Positions 9,093 through 18,737 of a DNA stretch of 64,000 bases are shown one piece after another (the stretch's first letter is position 1; every line of letters starts with the position of its first letter). The position numbers and the translations under genes are program-made. Source of the stretch: an uncultured Lachnospiraceae bacterium (GTDB lineage Bacteria; Bacillota; Clostridia; Lachnospirales; Lachnospiraceae). The stretch is taken from NCBI GenBank assembly GCA_902766825.1, contig CACXFB010000059.1, positions 1 through 64,000 on the forward strand, read 5' to 3'. The notes under the pieces are model-generated. The model did no database searches. It was given only the letters and a program-made list of their open reading frames with translations, and was not told where the DNA came from.

Positions 9093-10304
9093 ATGATGAC
9101 AGATAAGCTGTTACATACACCGGACGGTGTGCGCGACATTTATAACGGTGAATGCGAGAAAAAAGAATACCTGGAAAGATGCATGAGAAATGTTTTAAGA
9201 CAGAATGGTTTTAAATCTATCCAGACACCGTCTTTCGAGTTTTTTGATATTTTTAATGAAGAGAGAGGAACCGTGCCTTCAAGAGAGATGTACAAGTTCT
9301 TTGACAGAGACGGCAACACAATGGTTTTAAGACCGGATATTACTCCTTCAATAGCAAGATGCGTTGCAAAGTACTTTAAAGAAGATACACTTCCTATAAG
9401 ACTTAGTTATGTTGGCAATACATTTATTAATAACAGCAGCTATCAGGGAAAGCTTAAGGAATATACCCAGGTGGGAATGGAACTTATTAATGATGACAGC
9501 ACGGATGCGGATGCACAGATGATTGCCATAACTGTTGAATGTCTTTTGGCAGCAGGACTTAAGGAATTCCAGATTGAAATCGGACATGCCGATTTATTTA
9601 ACGGAATGGTTGAGCAGACAGGACTTAGCCAGGACGAGATTATGGAACTTAAGATATTAATCGATGAAAAGAACATCTTTGGTGCCACAGAGCTTTTAAA
9701 CAGCAAGAATGTGAACAGTGAACTTGCAGAAGCGGTACTTAAGCTTCCACAGCTTTTTGGCGGTTATGATATAATCGAAAAGGCCAAGAGTGTTATCCAA
9801 GGGGATAAGGCAATTGCGGCACTTGAGAGACTTGATAAAATATACAGCATACTTGAAAGCCTAGGATACGGCAAATACATTTCATTTGACCTTGGAATGC
9901 TTAGCAGATATGACTATTACACAGGTCTTATCATGAAAGGATATACATACGGAACAGGTGATGCCATTGCAAGCGGCGGAAGATATGACAAGCTTGTCGG
10001 ACAGTTCGGACAGGACAGTCCTGCAATAGGTGTTGCAATACTTCTTGATCAGCTTATGATTGCAATGATAAGACAGAATATTGAATTTGATATTACAAGC
10101 AGGGACTGCAGAGTCGTATTTGAAAGACAGGCAAGAAATGAAGCATTTAAGAAAGCTGACGAATTAAAGAAAGTAGGCTTTAACGTTGAGCTTATAAGAA
10201 AGTCTGAAAAGCATGATATAGAAGAATATGCTGCCGATGCAAAAAAGAAAAAGTTTGAAAAAGTATATTTTGTATCACAAGACGGCGTGATTAAAGAGCT
10301 ATAA
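9093..10304 (+). CDS. hisZ: ATP phosphoribosyltransferase regulatory subunit HisZ
   Basis: HisZ is a catalytically dead paralogue of histidyl-tRNA synthetase that binds and activates the short form of HisG and carries histidine feedback control. The 403-aa product shows the class II synthetase fold: LLHTPDGVRDIY at the N-terminus, the motif-2-like VLRPDITPSIARC and RYDYYTGL/GGRYDKL further on. It is the first gene of the operon and directly precedes a short-form HisG, which needs it. Two tandem ATG codons (9093 and 9096) follow an AAAGGAAG ribosome site. Confidence 0.95.
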   Translation: MMTDKLLHTPDGVRDIYNGECEKKEYLERCMRNVLRQNGFKSIQTPSFEFFDIFNEERGTVPSREMYKFFDRDGNTMVLRPDITPSIARCVAKYFKEDTLPIRLSYVGNTFINNSSYQGKLKEYTQVGMELINDDSTDADAQMIAITVECLLAAGLKEFQIEIGHADLFNGMVEQTGLSQDEIMELKILIDEKNIFGATELLNSKNVNSELAEAVLKLPQLFGGYDIIEKAKSVIQGDKAIAALERLDKIYSILESLGYGKYISFDLGMLSRYDYYTGLIMKGYTYGTGDAIASGGRYDKLVGQFGQDSPAIGVAILLDQLMIAMIRQNIEFDITSRDCRVVFERQARNEAFKKADELKKVGFNVELIRKSEKHDIEEYAADAKKKKFEKVYFVSQDGVIKEL

Positions 10305-10328
10305 AAAGTATATGAAATGAGGATAACA

Positions 10329-10982
10329 ATGGAAGAGACAAGATATATTACATTTGCACTTGCCAAAGGAAGGCTTGCAAAAAAATCAATGGATATATTA
10401 AAGCAGATAGGTATCGACTGTGAGCAGATGCGCGATCCTGATACAAGAAAGCTTATTTTTGTAAATGAAGAGTTAAAACTTAAATTTTTCCTTGCCAAAG
10501 CTTCGGATGTTCCTACATATGTTGAATACGGATGTGCGGATATCGGAGTGGTAGGTAAAGATACCATACTTGAAGAAGGAAGAAAACTTTACGAGGTTCT
10601 TGATTTTGGTATAGGAAAATGTACAATGTGTGTAGCGGGACCTGCCAGCGCAAGACAGCTTCTTGAGCATGGTCAGATGATAAGGGTTGCTTCAAAATAT
10701 CCTCATATTGCTAAGGATTATTTCTATAACAAGAAGAATCAGACAGTAGAGATTATCAAGCTTAACGGTTCGGTTGAACTTGCTCCTATCGTAGGATTGT
10801 CAGAAGTTATAGTTGATATTGTTGAGACCGGAACTACTCTTAGAGAGAATGGTCTTGAGGTACTTGAAGAGATTTGTCCTCTTTCTGCAAGAATGGTTGT
10901 TAATCAGGTAAGCATGAAGATGGAACAGGAAAGAATAACTAAGATTATTAACGATCTGAAAAATGCCGGACTTGCCAGATAA
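10329..10982 (+). CDS. hisG: ATP phosphoribosyltransferase, short form HisG
   Basis: First committed step of histidine synthesis: ATP plus PRPP gives phosphoribosyl-ATP. The 217-aa length and missing C-terminal ACT-like domain mark the short form that works as a HisG-HisZ complex. Motifs include [12 protein letters not shown] at the N-terminus, [12 protein letters not shown], and the PRPP-binding [11 protein letters not shown]. An ATG at 10317 gives four more residues, but GAGGA at 10319-10323 sits just before the ATG at 10329 and decides for the shorter version. Confidence 0.95.
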   Translation: MEETRYITFALAKGRLAKKSMDILKQIGIDCEQMRDPDTRKLIFVNEELKLKFFLAKASDVPTYVEYGCADIGVVGKDTILEEGRKLYEVLDFGIGKCTMCVAGPASARQLLEHGQMIRVASKYPHIAKDYFYNKKNQTVEIIKLNGSVELAPIVGLSEVIVDIVETGTTLRENGLEVLEEICPLSARMVVNQVSMKMEQERITKIINDLKNAGLAR

Positions 10983-11017
10983 CAAGTCATAAAAAAAGGC
11001 AGAAATGGAGTGATTGT

Positions 11018-12319
11018 ATGCGAATAATTAAATTAACAAATGAGACAAAGAACAATATTTTAGAAGATCTTTTGAAAAGAAGCCCGAATAATTATGATGA
11101 TTATTCCGCTACTGTTAATGAAATAATCAACAATGTTAAGGAAAACGGCGACAAGGCACTTTTTGAATATACTAAAAAGTTTGATAAAGCAGACATTAAC
11201 GCAGATAATATTCTTGTAACAAAAGAGGAGATTGAGGAAGCTTACAGTCAGGTTGATGACGAACTTCTTTCAGTTATTAGAAAAGCGATTGCCAACATTA
11301 AAGACTATCATGAAAGACAGAAACGTAACAGCTGGATTGATTGCAAGCCGGACGGATCGATTCTCGGAGTTAAGATAACACCGCTTTCAAGTGTAGGTGT
11401 ATATGTTCCGGGCGGTAAGGCTGCATATCCTTCATCTGTTCTTATGAATGTTGTTCCTGCAAAGGTTGCGGGTGTTGAAAGAATAGTTATGACAACACCA
11501 CCGGGAGCAGACGGAAAGGTTTATTACAATACTCTTGTTGCAGCTAACGAAGCAGGAGTAACCCAGATATACAAAGCAGGCGGAGCACAGGCTATTGCAG
11601 CTTTGGCATTTGGTACAGACAGCATTAAGAAAGTAGATAAGATTGTAGGGCCGGGTAACATATATGTTGCACTTGCAAAGAAATCCGTGTACGGACATGT
11701 AAGCATTGATTCAATAGCAGGTCCTAGTGAGATCCTCGTTCTTGCTGATGAGACAGCTAATCCTTCATTTGTTGCAGCTGATTTACTTTCACAGGCAGAA
11801 CATGATCAGATGGCTTCATCTATTCTTGTCACAACAAGCAAGGAGCTTGCTGATGAAGTAAGTAAATGCGTTGATGAGTTTACATCACGTCTTTCAAGAA
11901 AAGAAATAATTGAAAAGTCACTTGAAAATTACGGATATATTCTTGTTGCCGACAATATGGATGATGCCATTGAGGCAGTTAACGATATTGCAAGCGAGCA
12001 TCTTGAGATTGTGACAGCTAATCCTTTTGATATAATGACAAAGGTTAAGAATGCCGGAGCAATATTCCTTGGAGAGTATTCAAGCGAACCTTTAGGAGAT
12101 TATTTTGCAGGACCTAATCACATACTTCCAACGAACGGAACAGCTAAGTTCTTTTCACCACTCGGAGTTGATGATTTTATCAAGAAGAGCAGCATAATTT
12201 CCTACTCAAGAGATGCGCTTATGCGTGATTGTGACGATATAATCAAATTTGCCAAGTCTGAAGGACTTACTGCACATGCTAATTCAATAGCTGTAAGATT
12301 CAATAAAAGTATAGACTGA
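11018..12319 (+). CDS. hisD: Histidinol dehydrogenase
   Basis: Performs the last two steps of histidine synthesis, oxidising histidinol to histidine with two NAD+. The 433-aa length is typical. Family motifs are visible: VGVYVPGGKAAYPSSVLM, DSIAGPSEILVLADE, AEHDQMASSIL (zinc-ligand and catalytic region), ASEHLEIV and GPNHILPT. It lies in the middle of the his operon with a GGAGTG ribosome binding site. Confidence 0.96.
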   Translation: MRIIKLTNETKNNILEDLLKRSPNNYDDYSATVNEIINNVKENGDKALFEYTKKFDKADINADNILVTKEEIEEAYSQVDDELLSVIRKAIANIKDYHERQKRNSWIDCKPDGSILGVKITPLSSVGVYVPGGKAAYPSSVLMNVVPAKVAGVERIVMTTPPGADGKVYYNTLVAANEAGVTQIYKAGGAQAIAALAFGTDSIKKVDKIVGPGNIYVALAKKSVYGHVSIDSIAGPSEILVLADETANPSFVAADLLSQAEHDQMASSILVTTSKELADEVSKCVDEFTSRLSRKEIIEKSLENYGYILVADNMDDAIEAVNDIASEHLEIVTANPFDIMTKVKNAGAIFLGEYSSEPLGDYFAGPNHILPTNGTAKFFSPLGVDDFIKKSSIISYSRDALMRDCDDIIKFAKSEGLTAHANSIAVRFNKSID

Positions 12320-12356
12320 TATGTTGTAATAAGATAATGGGATAGCGGAGGAAGTT

Positions 12357-13289
12357 ATGGCAGAAAGAAAGGGTACTACAAAAACTACTGGTAAGAACGC
12401 TTCTTTGGAAGGAACAAAAAAGATGACCAAAAGAGAAGAAGCAATTGCCAGAGCCAAAGCTGAAGGCTTTTACGATGATTACGAAGAGCCGGTAAAAGAA
12501 GAAGTCAACGAAGAAGTTAATGAAGAAGACCTGTATGAAGAGGCTGAGTATGAAGAAGAACAGTACGAAGAGCCTGAATACGAAGATGATGAATGTGAAG
12601 ACGAATCTTATGATGAGTCTGATTATGAAGAAGAGTACGAAGAAGAATACGAGGAGCAGGATTTTGAAGAAGAAATAGCTGATGCAAAGGATGATAAATC
12701 GTGCGACAGAACTTCAAAGATATGCAGAAAAACTGCAGAGACAGATATAAAGGTATCTTTTAATATTGACGGAACAGGTAAATACCGCATCAATACAGGT
12801 ATAGGATTTTTTGATCACATGCTTAACAGCTTTACAAAGCATGGTCTGTTTGATATGGAGCTTGTATGCAACGGAGACTTGTATGTTGATACACACCACA
12901 CAATTGAAGATGTGGGAATAGTTATCGGTACGGCAATAAAGGAAGCTGTAGGAGACAAGAAGGGGATAAGAAGATATGCAAGCGAGATACTTCCTATGGA
13001 TGATGCACTAGTGCTTTGTGCCCTTGATTTATCGGGAAGACCGTATCTTTCGCTTGACGCAACATTTAATACAGAAAAAGTTGGCTATATGGATACATGT
13101 ATGGTAAGAGAATTCTTCTATGCGGTATCATATTCTGCCGGAATGAATCTTCATTTGAAAGTGCTTGATGGTGTTAACGACCATCACATTATAGAAGCTA
13201 TGTTTAAATCTTTTGCCAAGGCATTGGATACAGCTACGGGGTATGACCCAAGAATTAAAGATGTCCTTTCAACAAAAGGATCACTGTAA
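12357..13289 (+). CDS. hisB: Imidazoleglycerol-phosphate dehydratase with acidic N-terminal extension
   Basis: The C-terminal domain (from about residue 118) is a complete HisB dehydratase, removing water from imidazole glycerol phosphate: it has ETDIKVSFN, FFDHML, the metal motifs HHTIEDV and HHIIEAM, and normal length. In front of it are about 117 extra residues: a basic start (KREEAIARAKAEG) and then about 70 residues made almost entirely of Glu, Asp and Tyr. The extension is in frame and no ATG, GTG or TTG occurs at the domain boundary, so it must be translated as one protein. HisB proteins I know of lack this. What the extension does is unknown. Confidence 0.92.
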   Translation: MAERKGTTKTTGKNASLEGTKKMTKREEAIARAKAEGFYDDYEEPVKEEVNEEVNEEDLYEEAEYEEEQYEEPEYEDDECEDESYDESDYEEEYEEEYEEQDFEEEIADAKDDKSCDRTSKICRKTAETDIKVSFNIDGTGKYRINTGIGFFDHMLNSFTKHGLFDMELVCNGDLYVDTHHTIEDVGIVIGTAIKEAVGDKKGIRRYASEILPMDDALVLCALDLSGRPYLSLDATFNTEKVGYMDTCMVREFFYAVSYSAGMNLHLKVLDGVNDHHIIEAMFKSFAKALDTATGYDPRIKDVLSTKGSL

Positions 13290-13308
13290 GAAAGGTTTGG
13301 TAACAATT

Positions 13309-14040
13309 ATGCAATTATATCCAGCAATAGATATTAAGAATGGTCAGTGCGTAAGATTAAGACAGGGTTTGTTTCAGGAATCTCATGTGTATTCCAATAA
13401 TCCTTTAAAGATAGCAATGTCTTTTGAAGAACAGGGAGCGTCATATATCCATATGGTGGATCTTGACGGAGCTTTAGTAGGCTACTCAGTCAATGATGAA
13501 GTGTTTAAATCTGTGGCTTCAACAGTGAAAATTCCTGTTCAGGTAGGAGGCGGAATACGTACGATTAAGGATATCGAGAATAAACTTAATCTTGGTATAA
13601 CTCGTGTAATTATTGGAACTAAGGCAGTTGAAAATCCGGCTTTTGTTAAAGAAGCCATTGCTAATTTCGGTGCCGACAGAATTGTAGTAGGAATTGATGC
13701 AAAAGATGGAATGGTTGCAATTGAAGGCTGGGAAAGAGTAAGCTCGATGAATGCAATAGATCTTGCACAGAACATGAAGAGTATCGGTGTAAAGACAATC
13801 GTCTATACGGATATTTCAAAAGACGGAATGCTTATGGGACCTAATGTTGAGGCAACAAAGGCACTTTCTAATGCATGTGGACTTGATGTAATTGCTTCAG
13901 GCGGTGTTTCATCATTAAAAGACCTTGAACTGATACAGACAAGCGGAGTACATGGTGCCATTATCGGTAAGGCATTATATGAGAACAGAGTTAATCTGGC
14001 ATCGGCTATTGAGATGTTTGAAAAAAAACATGCTAAATAA
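13309..14040 (+). CDS. hisA: Phosphoribosylformimino-AICAR phosphate isomerase HisA
   Basis: Amadori isomerase of the histidine pathway, a (beta/alpha)8 barrel. The catalytic aspartates are in PAIDIKNG (D8) and VVGIDAKDG, and the phosphate-binding glycines in VQVGGGIR and VIASGGVSS. The open frame extends upstream into hisB to 13213, but the ATG at 13309 gives the normal HisA N-terminus (MQLYPAIDIKNG) and 243 residues, the family length. Unlike the degenerate HisF-like domain in the next gene, all key residues are intact. Confidence 0.95.
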   Translation: MQLYPAIDIKNGQCVRLRQGLFQESHVYSNNPLKIAMSFEEQGASYIHMVDLDGALVGYSVNDEVFKSVASTVKIPVQVGGGIRTIKDIENKLNLGITRVIIGTKAVENPAFVKEAIANFGADRIVVGIDAKDGMVAIEGWERVSSMNAIDLAQNMKSIGVKTIVYTDISKDGMLMGPNVEATKALSNACGLDVIASGGVSSLKDLELIQTSGVHGAIIGKALYENRVNLASAIEMFEKKHAK

Positions 14041-14099
14041 TACAAATCAGCTAAAACATATGCTAATATTTTTTATATAAATGCGGAAATGAGGATAAT

Positions 14100-15359
14100 A
14101 TGTCTGAAAAGAAACTTATTGCATATATCAATGCAGAAAACGAAGTAATGTCTAATGTTATTGAAGAAGTAATCAGATACTCAAAAGAGGATGTTGATGA
14201 GATATTTATGTACAATTACTCTTCGAGAGAAAGTGACAAAGAGGAAACTCTTCTTGCTGCAAGAAAAATTACAAAAGAGATAGACACTCCGTTGATACTC
14301 GGAATTAACGTATCAAGATTTGAGGATGTAAAGAAAGCTTTATATACAGGAGCTTCAAGAGCTGTTATTAAAGAAGCTATTCTTGAAGATAAGAATGTAT
14401 ATGAGCAGGCAGCAGACAGATTCGGTAAGGATAAGCTTATCGTTGAAGTTGAAAATGTAGATGATTTCATAAGTGGAAGTGCACAGGCACGTTATAAAGA
14501 TTATGCAGGTGAACTTCTTATTAAGCATGTTGAGGTTTCTGATAAGCTTATGAAAGCAGTTAAGGAATGTAACATTCCTGTTATAATCAGGGACTCGCTT
14601 GTAAGACACAGTATAAAAGATGTTATGGAAATTGACGGTATTGATGGAGTTGCAACGAATTATTACCGTGGGAAGAAGATTTATCCTGTGAAAAAATCTT
14701 TAAGAGATTACGGAATCGATGTTAAGGTTTTTGAAAGCAACATAAGTTTTTCACAGCTTAAGCTTAACAGTGACGGACTTATTCCTGTTGTTGTTCAGGA
14801 TTACAAGAATGATGAAGTTCTTATGATGGCGTACATGAATGAAGAGGCGTTCAATAAGACATTTGAGTTAGGACTCATGACATATTACTCAAGAAGCAGA
14901 CAGGAGCTTTGGGTTAAAGGCGAGACGTCAGGCCATTATCAGTACATAAAGTCAATGGCTGTTGATTGCGATAACGATACACTTTTAGTTAAAGTAAGAC
15001 AGGTTGGAGCAGCATGTCATACGGGAAATAAGAGCTGTTTCTATACAGAAGTTGCTTCTAAGGAGTATTCACAGACTAATCCGACAGTCGTACTTAACAG
15101 AGTATATGATGTTATAATGGACAGAAAGAACAATCCTAAGAAGGGTTCATACACTAACTATCTTTTTGAAAAGGGAATAGACAAGATCCTTAAAAAGTGC
15201 GGTGAAGAAGCTACTGAGATTGTCATTGCTGCAAAAAATCCGGAGAGTGAAGAGCTTAAATACGAGATTGCGGATTTTATGTACCATATTATGGTTCTTA
15301 TGGCAGAGTGTGGACTTGACTGGGATGATATAACTTCCGAACTGGCTAACAGAGAATAA
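14100..15359 (+). CDS. hisIE: HisIE with an N-terminal degenerate HisF-like domain
   Basis: Bifunctional phosphoribosyl-AMP cyclohydrolase (HisI, about residues 220-325, with [18 protein letters not shown] and the [10 protein letters not shown] zinc site) and phosphoribosyl-ATP diphosphatase (HisE, about 326-419, with KCGEEATE and EIADFMYH). The first 215 or so residues match a HisF barrel along their length, for example [18 protein letters not shown] and [15 protein letters not shown], but the catalytic Asp positions of HisF appear as Asn (in YINAEN) and Glu (in VEVEN), and the GGG phosphate loop is GIN. So this part is probably not a cyclase. A working hisF and hisH are absent from the window. 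Confidence 0.9.
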   Translation: MSEKKLIAYINAENEVMSNVIEEVIRYSKEDVDEIFMYNYSSRESDKEETLLAARKITKEIDTPLILGINVSRFEDVKKALYTGASRAVIKEAILEDKNVYEQAADRFGKDKLIVEVENVDDFISGSAQARYKDYAGELLIKHVEVSDKLMKAVKECNIPVIIRDSLVRHSIKDVMEIDGIDGVATNYYRGKKIYPVKKSLRDYGIDVKVFESNISFSQLKLNSDGLIPVVVQDYKNDEVLMMAYMNEEAFNKTFELGLMTYYSRSRQELWVKGETSGHYQYIKSMAVDCDNDTLLVKVRQVGAACHTGNKSCFYTEVASKEYSQTNPTVVLNRVYDVIMDRKNNPKKGSYTNYLFEKGIDKILKKCGEEATEIVIAAKNPESEELKYEIADFMYHIMVLMAECGLDWDDITSELANRE

Positions 15360-15373
15360 AGGAGGGTCACCTT

Positions 15374-15502
15374 ATGGGTAATTTTTTTGGATGGACACTT
15401 GTGTATGTTATTAAATTAATAGTAGTAGTATTATTTTCTGCAGCAGGTATTGCAATTGGAGTATCGCTTAGAAAAAGAAAAGATAAGAAAACTCAGGATT
15501 AA
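15374..15502 (+). CDS. 42-aa single-pass membrane peptide upstream of alaS
   Basis: A short frame with a strong GGAGGG site, 14 bp after hisIE and 15 bp before alaS. The product starts MGNFFGW, has one hydrophobic segment of about 23 residues (VYVIKLIVVVLFSAAGIAIGV) split here as VYVIKLIVVVLF then SAAGIAIGV, and ends in a basic, lysine-rich tail, predicting N-out/C-in topology. I do not recognise a family. The ribosome binding site and tight spacing argue that it is real. Confidence 0.65.
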   Translation: MGNFFGWTLVYVIKLIVVVLFSAAGIAIGVSLRKRKDKKTQD

Positions 15503-15517
15503 CAGGAGGCAAAAAAA

Positions 15518-18157
15518 GTGAAAACGTATGGAGTTAACGAATTAAGAAAAATGTTTTTGGAGTTCTTTGAGAGCAAAGGACATTTAAAATTGGGAAGCTT
15601 TTCTCTTATTCCCAACAATGATAAGAGTCTGTTGCTTATTAACTCAGGAATGGCACCCCTTAAACCTTATTTTACAGGACAGGAGGTTCCGCCAAGAACA
15701 AGAGTTACTACATGCCAGAAATGTATAAGAACCGGTGATATCGAGAATATCGGTAAGACGGCAAGACATGGTACTTTTTTTGAGATGTTAGGTAACTTCT
15801 CTTTCGGTGATTATTTTAAGACAGAAGCAATACACTGGTCTTGGGAATTCCTTACCGAAGTGGTAGGACTTGATCCTGAAAGATTATACCCATCAGTATA
15901 TTTAGAGGATGATGAAGCATTTGATATCTGGAATAAGGAAATCGGTGTTGCAGCAGACAGAATATACAGATTCGGAAAAGAAGATAATTTCTGGGAGCAT
16001 GGTGCAGGACCTTGCGGACCATGTTCAGAGATATATTATGACCGTGGCGAAAAATACGGATGCGGTAAGCCTGATTGTAAGGTAGGATGTGAGTGCGACA
16101 GATTTATCGAGGTATGGAACAATGTATTTACCCAGTTCGATAATGACGGAGAAGGTCATTATACAGAACTTAAGCAGAAAAACATTGATACAGGAATGGG
16201 TCTTGAGCGTCTTGCAACAGTTGTTCAGGATGTTGATTCAATATTCGATGTTGATACAATTAAAGCACTCAGAGATAAGGTATGTGAAGTTGCAGGAGTT
16301 AAATATCTTGTTGATCCTAAGACTGATATGTCAATCCGCCTTATTACAGACCATATCCGTTCTGTAACATTTATGATTTCAGACGGGATCATGCCATCTA
16401 ACGAAGGAAGAGGATATGTTCTTAGAAGACTTTTAAGACGTGCCGCAAGACACGGACGTTTACTTGGTATTAAGGGAGGATTCCTTGCAGGACTCAGTAC
16501 AACCGTTATTGATTCTTCAAAGGACGGATATCCTGAGCTTGAGGAGAAGAAAGAATATATACTTAATATCATAACCGTTGAAGAGAACAGCTTTAACAAG
16601 ACAATCGACCAGGGACTTAAGATTCTTGCCGATTATGAAGCACAGATGGAAAAGGATAATGTAAAGCTTTTAGCAGGAGACGATGCTTTCAAGCTTTATG
16701 ATACATACGGATTCCCACTTGATCTTACAAAAGAAATCTTAGAAGAAAAAGGTTTCGATGTTGATGAAGAAGGATTCAACAAGGCAATGCTTATCCAGAA
16801 GGAAAATGCAAGAAACAGCCGTGAAGTTTCTAACTACATGGGAGCTGATGTTACAATTTATCAGTCACTCGATGCTTCAATGACATCTGTTTTCGTTGGA
16901 TATGACAGACTTACACACGTATCTGATATCACCGCAATGACAACAGAGGATGCTATCGTTGATGAACTTGCAACAGGAACTAACGGAACAATTATCGTAG
17001 ATGAGACACCTTTCTATGCAACAATGGGTGGACAGGTTGCAGATACCGGAGAGATTATTACCGAGAATGCTAAATTTATCGTAAAAGATACAATTAAGCT
17101 TCAGGGTGGAAAAATCGGACATGTAGGATATGTAGAAAGCGGTTCATTTAAGGTAAAAGATACTGTTAAGCTTTGTGTAAATGAAGAAAGAAGAGTTAAC
17201 ACATGTAAGAATCACAGTGCGACACACCTTCTTCAGAAAGCACTCAGAATCGTTCTTGGTAACCATGTTGAACAGCACGGATCACTTTGTGATAAAGACA
17301 GATTAAGATTTGACTTCTCTCATTTTAATGCAATGACACCTGATGAGATAAGCCGTGTTGAAGAGATTGTTAACAAAGAGATTGCTAAGAAGATACCTGT
17401 TGTTACAGATGTTATGTCTATAGATGAGGCGAAGAAGACAGGTGCAATGGCATTGTTTGGTGAGAAGTACGGTGACAGTGTCCGCGTAGTATCAATGGGA
17501 GATTTCTCAAAAGAGCTTTGTGGTGGTACACATGTATCTAACACATCAGATATTTCATTGTTTAAGATTGTATCTGAATCAGGAGTTGCAGCTAATGTCA
17601 GAAGAATTGAAGCAATTACATCAGATGCTGTAATTGAGTATTATAAAAACATTGAAAAACTTCTTTATGCATCAGCAAAGACAGCGAAGGCAGAACCTGA
17701 GAAGTTAGCTGATAAGATTGCATCATTACTTGATGAGATCAAGAGCCTTAATTCAGAAAATGAGAAACTTAAAGATAAGCTTGCTAAGGATTCACTCGGA
17801 GATGTCCTTAATGACGTTAAGGAAGTAAAAGGTGTTAAATACCTTGCTGTAAGCGTTGACGGAGTTGATATGAACGGACTTCGTAATCTTGGAGATGAGC
17901 TTAAAGATAAACTTAAAGAAGGCGTAGTTATACTTGCATCATGTACAGACGGTAAAGTAAGTCTTATGGCAACTGCAACAAAGGGCGCTCTTGATAAAGG
18001 TGTTCATGCAGGAAATCTTATCAAAGAAATCGCACCGGTTGTTGGCGGTGGCGGCGGCGGAAGACCTAATATGGCTCAGGCCGGCGGAAAAAATCCTGAA
18101 GGTATTGCATCGGCACTGGAAAAAGTACCAAATATTCTTGAGAATCAGATTAAATAA
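15518..18157 (+). CDS. alaS: Alanyl-tRNA synthetase
   Basis: Charges tRNA-Ala and edits Ser/Gly mischarging. The 879-aa length is normal. The class II core occupies about residues 1-240 (FLEFFESKGH, TFFEMLGNFSFGDYF), followed by the tRNA-recognition region, an editing domain with zinc ligands H566, H570 (HSATH) and C668, H672 (CGGTH), and a C-terminal DHHA1 domain with GGGGGGRPNMAQAGG. The start is GTG, preceded by AGGAGG (15504-15509). No T-box leader is visible upstream; it is packed behind the his operon, so the two may be co-transcribed. Confidence 0.97.
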   Translation: MKTYGVNELRKMFLEFFESKGHLKLGSFSLIPNNDKSLLLINSGMAPLKPYFTGQEVPPRTRVTTCQKCIRTGDIENIGKTARHGTFFEMLGNFSFGDYFKTEAIHWSWEFLTEVVGLDPERLYPSVYLEDDEAFDIWNKEIGVAADRIYRFGKEDNFWEHGAGPCGPCSEIYYDRGEKYGCGKPDCKVGCECDRFIEVWNNVFTQFDNDGEGHYTELKQKNIDTGMGLERLATVVQDVDSIFDVDTIKALRDKVCEVAGVKYLVDPKTDMSIRLITDHIRSVTFMISDGIMPSNEGRGYVLRRLLRRAARHGRLLGIKGGFLAGLSTTVIDSSKDGYPELEEKKEYILNIITVEENSFNKTIDQGLKILADYEAQMEKDNVKLLAGDDAFKLYDTYGFPLDLTKEILEEKGFDVDEEGFNKAMLIQKENARNSREVSNYMGADVTIYQSLDASMTSVFVGYDRLTHVSDITAMTTEDAIVDELATGTNGTIIVDETPFYATMGGQVADTGEIITENAKFIVKDTIKLQGGKIGHVGYVESGSFKVKDTVKLCVNEERRVNTCKNHSATHLLQKALRIVLGNHVEQHGSLCDKDRLRFDFSHFNAMTPDEISRVEEIVNKEIAKKIPVVTDVMSIDEAKKTGAMALFGEKYGDSVRVVSMGDFSKELCGGTHVSNTSDISLFKIVSESGVAANVRRIEAITSDAVIEYYKNIEKLLYASAKTAKAEPEKLADKIASLLDEIKSLNSENEKLKDKLAKDSLGDVLNDVKEVKGVKYLAVSVDGVDMNGLRNLGDELKDKLKEGVVILASCTDGKVSLMATATKGALDKGVHAGNLIKEIAPVVGGGGGGRPNMAQAGGKNPEGIASALEKVPNILENQIK

Positions 18158-18238
18158 TTATTGAACAATATCAAAAGTTGTTGTATAATTTATTCAAAAG
18201 TTTGGTATTTTTTTCGATACACGGATGGAGGAAAAAAG

Positions 18239-18622
18239 ATGATTGAAAAGAGAACAAGTGCAAGAGAAAAGGTAAGTATGCAGCTTACAATTTCATCATT
18301 GTTTCGTCAGAATAATATTGAGGTAATTAATGTTGAAGCCCCAATTGAAGTTATAAATATTTCTAAAAACGGTCTTGGTTTTAAGACAGACAGTATTCTT
18401 CCTTTGGATTATTATTTTAATGCAAAGCTTCAGTTTGGTAACGATGAGACGTCAATATTATATGCAATTATTAAGATAATAAGAGCAACACTTCCTGCAG
18501 ATGAGGAAGATGAGACAACTATCTACGGATGTGAGATTGTGGGACTTACCCCTATTCATGAAGAGATTCTTGAAAAGTATGAAGCTATTTTCAATGACCA
18601 TGAGGATATTGATTTAATTTAA
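18239..18622 (+). CDS. PilZ domain protein (probable c-di-GMP binding)
   Basis: The 127-aa product is a single PilZ domain. It has the RxxxR element (RTSAR) near the N-terminus and NISKNG, the usual (D/N)xSxxG element, about 35 residues later, the two parts that grip cyclic di-GMP. There is no YcgR-N or catalytic domain, so it is a stand-alone receptor. A GGAGG site fixes the ATG at 18239; the longer frame from 18161 is not supported. A TATAAT at 18184-18189 may be its -10. Which process it controls cannot be told. Confidence 0.8.
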   Translation: MIEKRTSAREKVSMQLTISSLFRQNNIEVINVEAPIEVINISKNGLGFKTDSILPLDYYFNAKLQFGNDETSILYAIIKIIRATLPADEEDETTIYGCEIVGLTPIHEEILEKYEAIFNDHEDIDLI

Positions 18623-18679
18623 TTATTCAATTTTCTGTCTGATGTAGGACATGTATTTGATAATAACATAAAAAAGTTG

Positions 18680-18707
18680 TTGACTATTATTTTATTTATG
18701 TTATAAT
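18680..18707 (+). promoter_or_regulatory. Promoter of rpsU
   Basis: TTGACT (18680-18685), 16 bp, TATAAT (18702-18707) with an extended TGT before the -10. It leaves a leader of about 70 nt. Confidence 0.75.
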
Positions 18708-18737
18708 CATAGCAGTGCTATAAAATATGAACCCAAT

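Noticed and set aside
10049..10567. Minus-strand open frame of 172 codons across the hisZ-hisG junction
   Set aside because: It lies opposite two clear genes, is rich in Ser, Phe and Ile as expected of an antisense shadow, and has no ribosome site or family resemblance.
12357..12700. Acidic part of HisB as a separate small gene
   Set aside because: There is no stop codon between it and the dehydratase domain and no start codon or ribosome site at the domain boundary.
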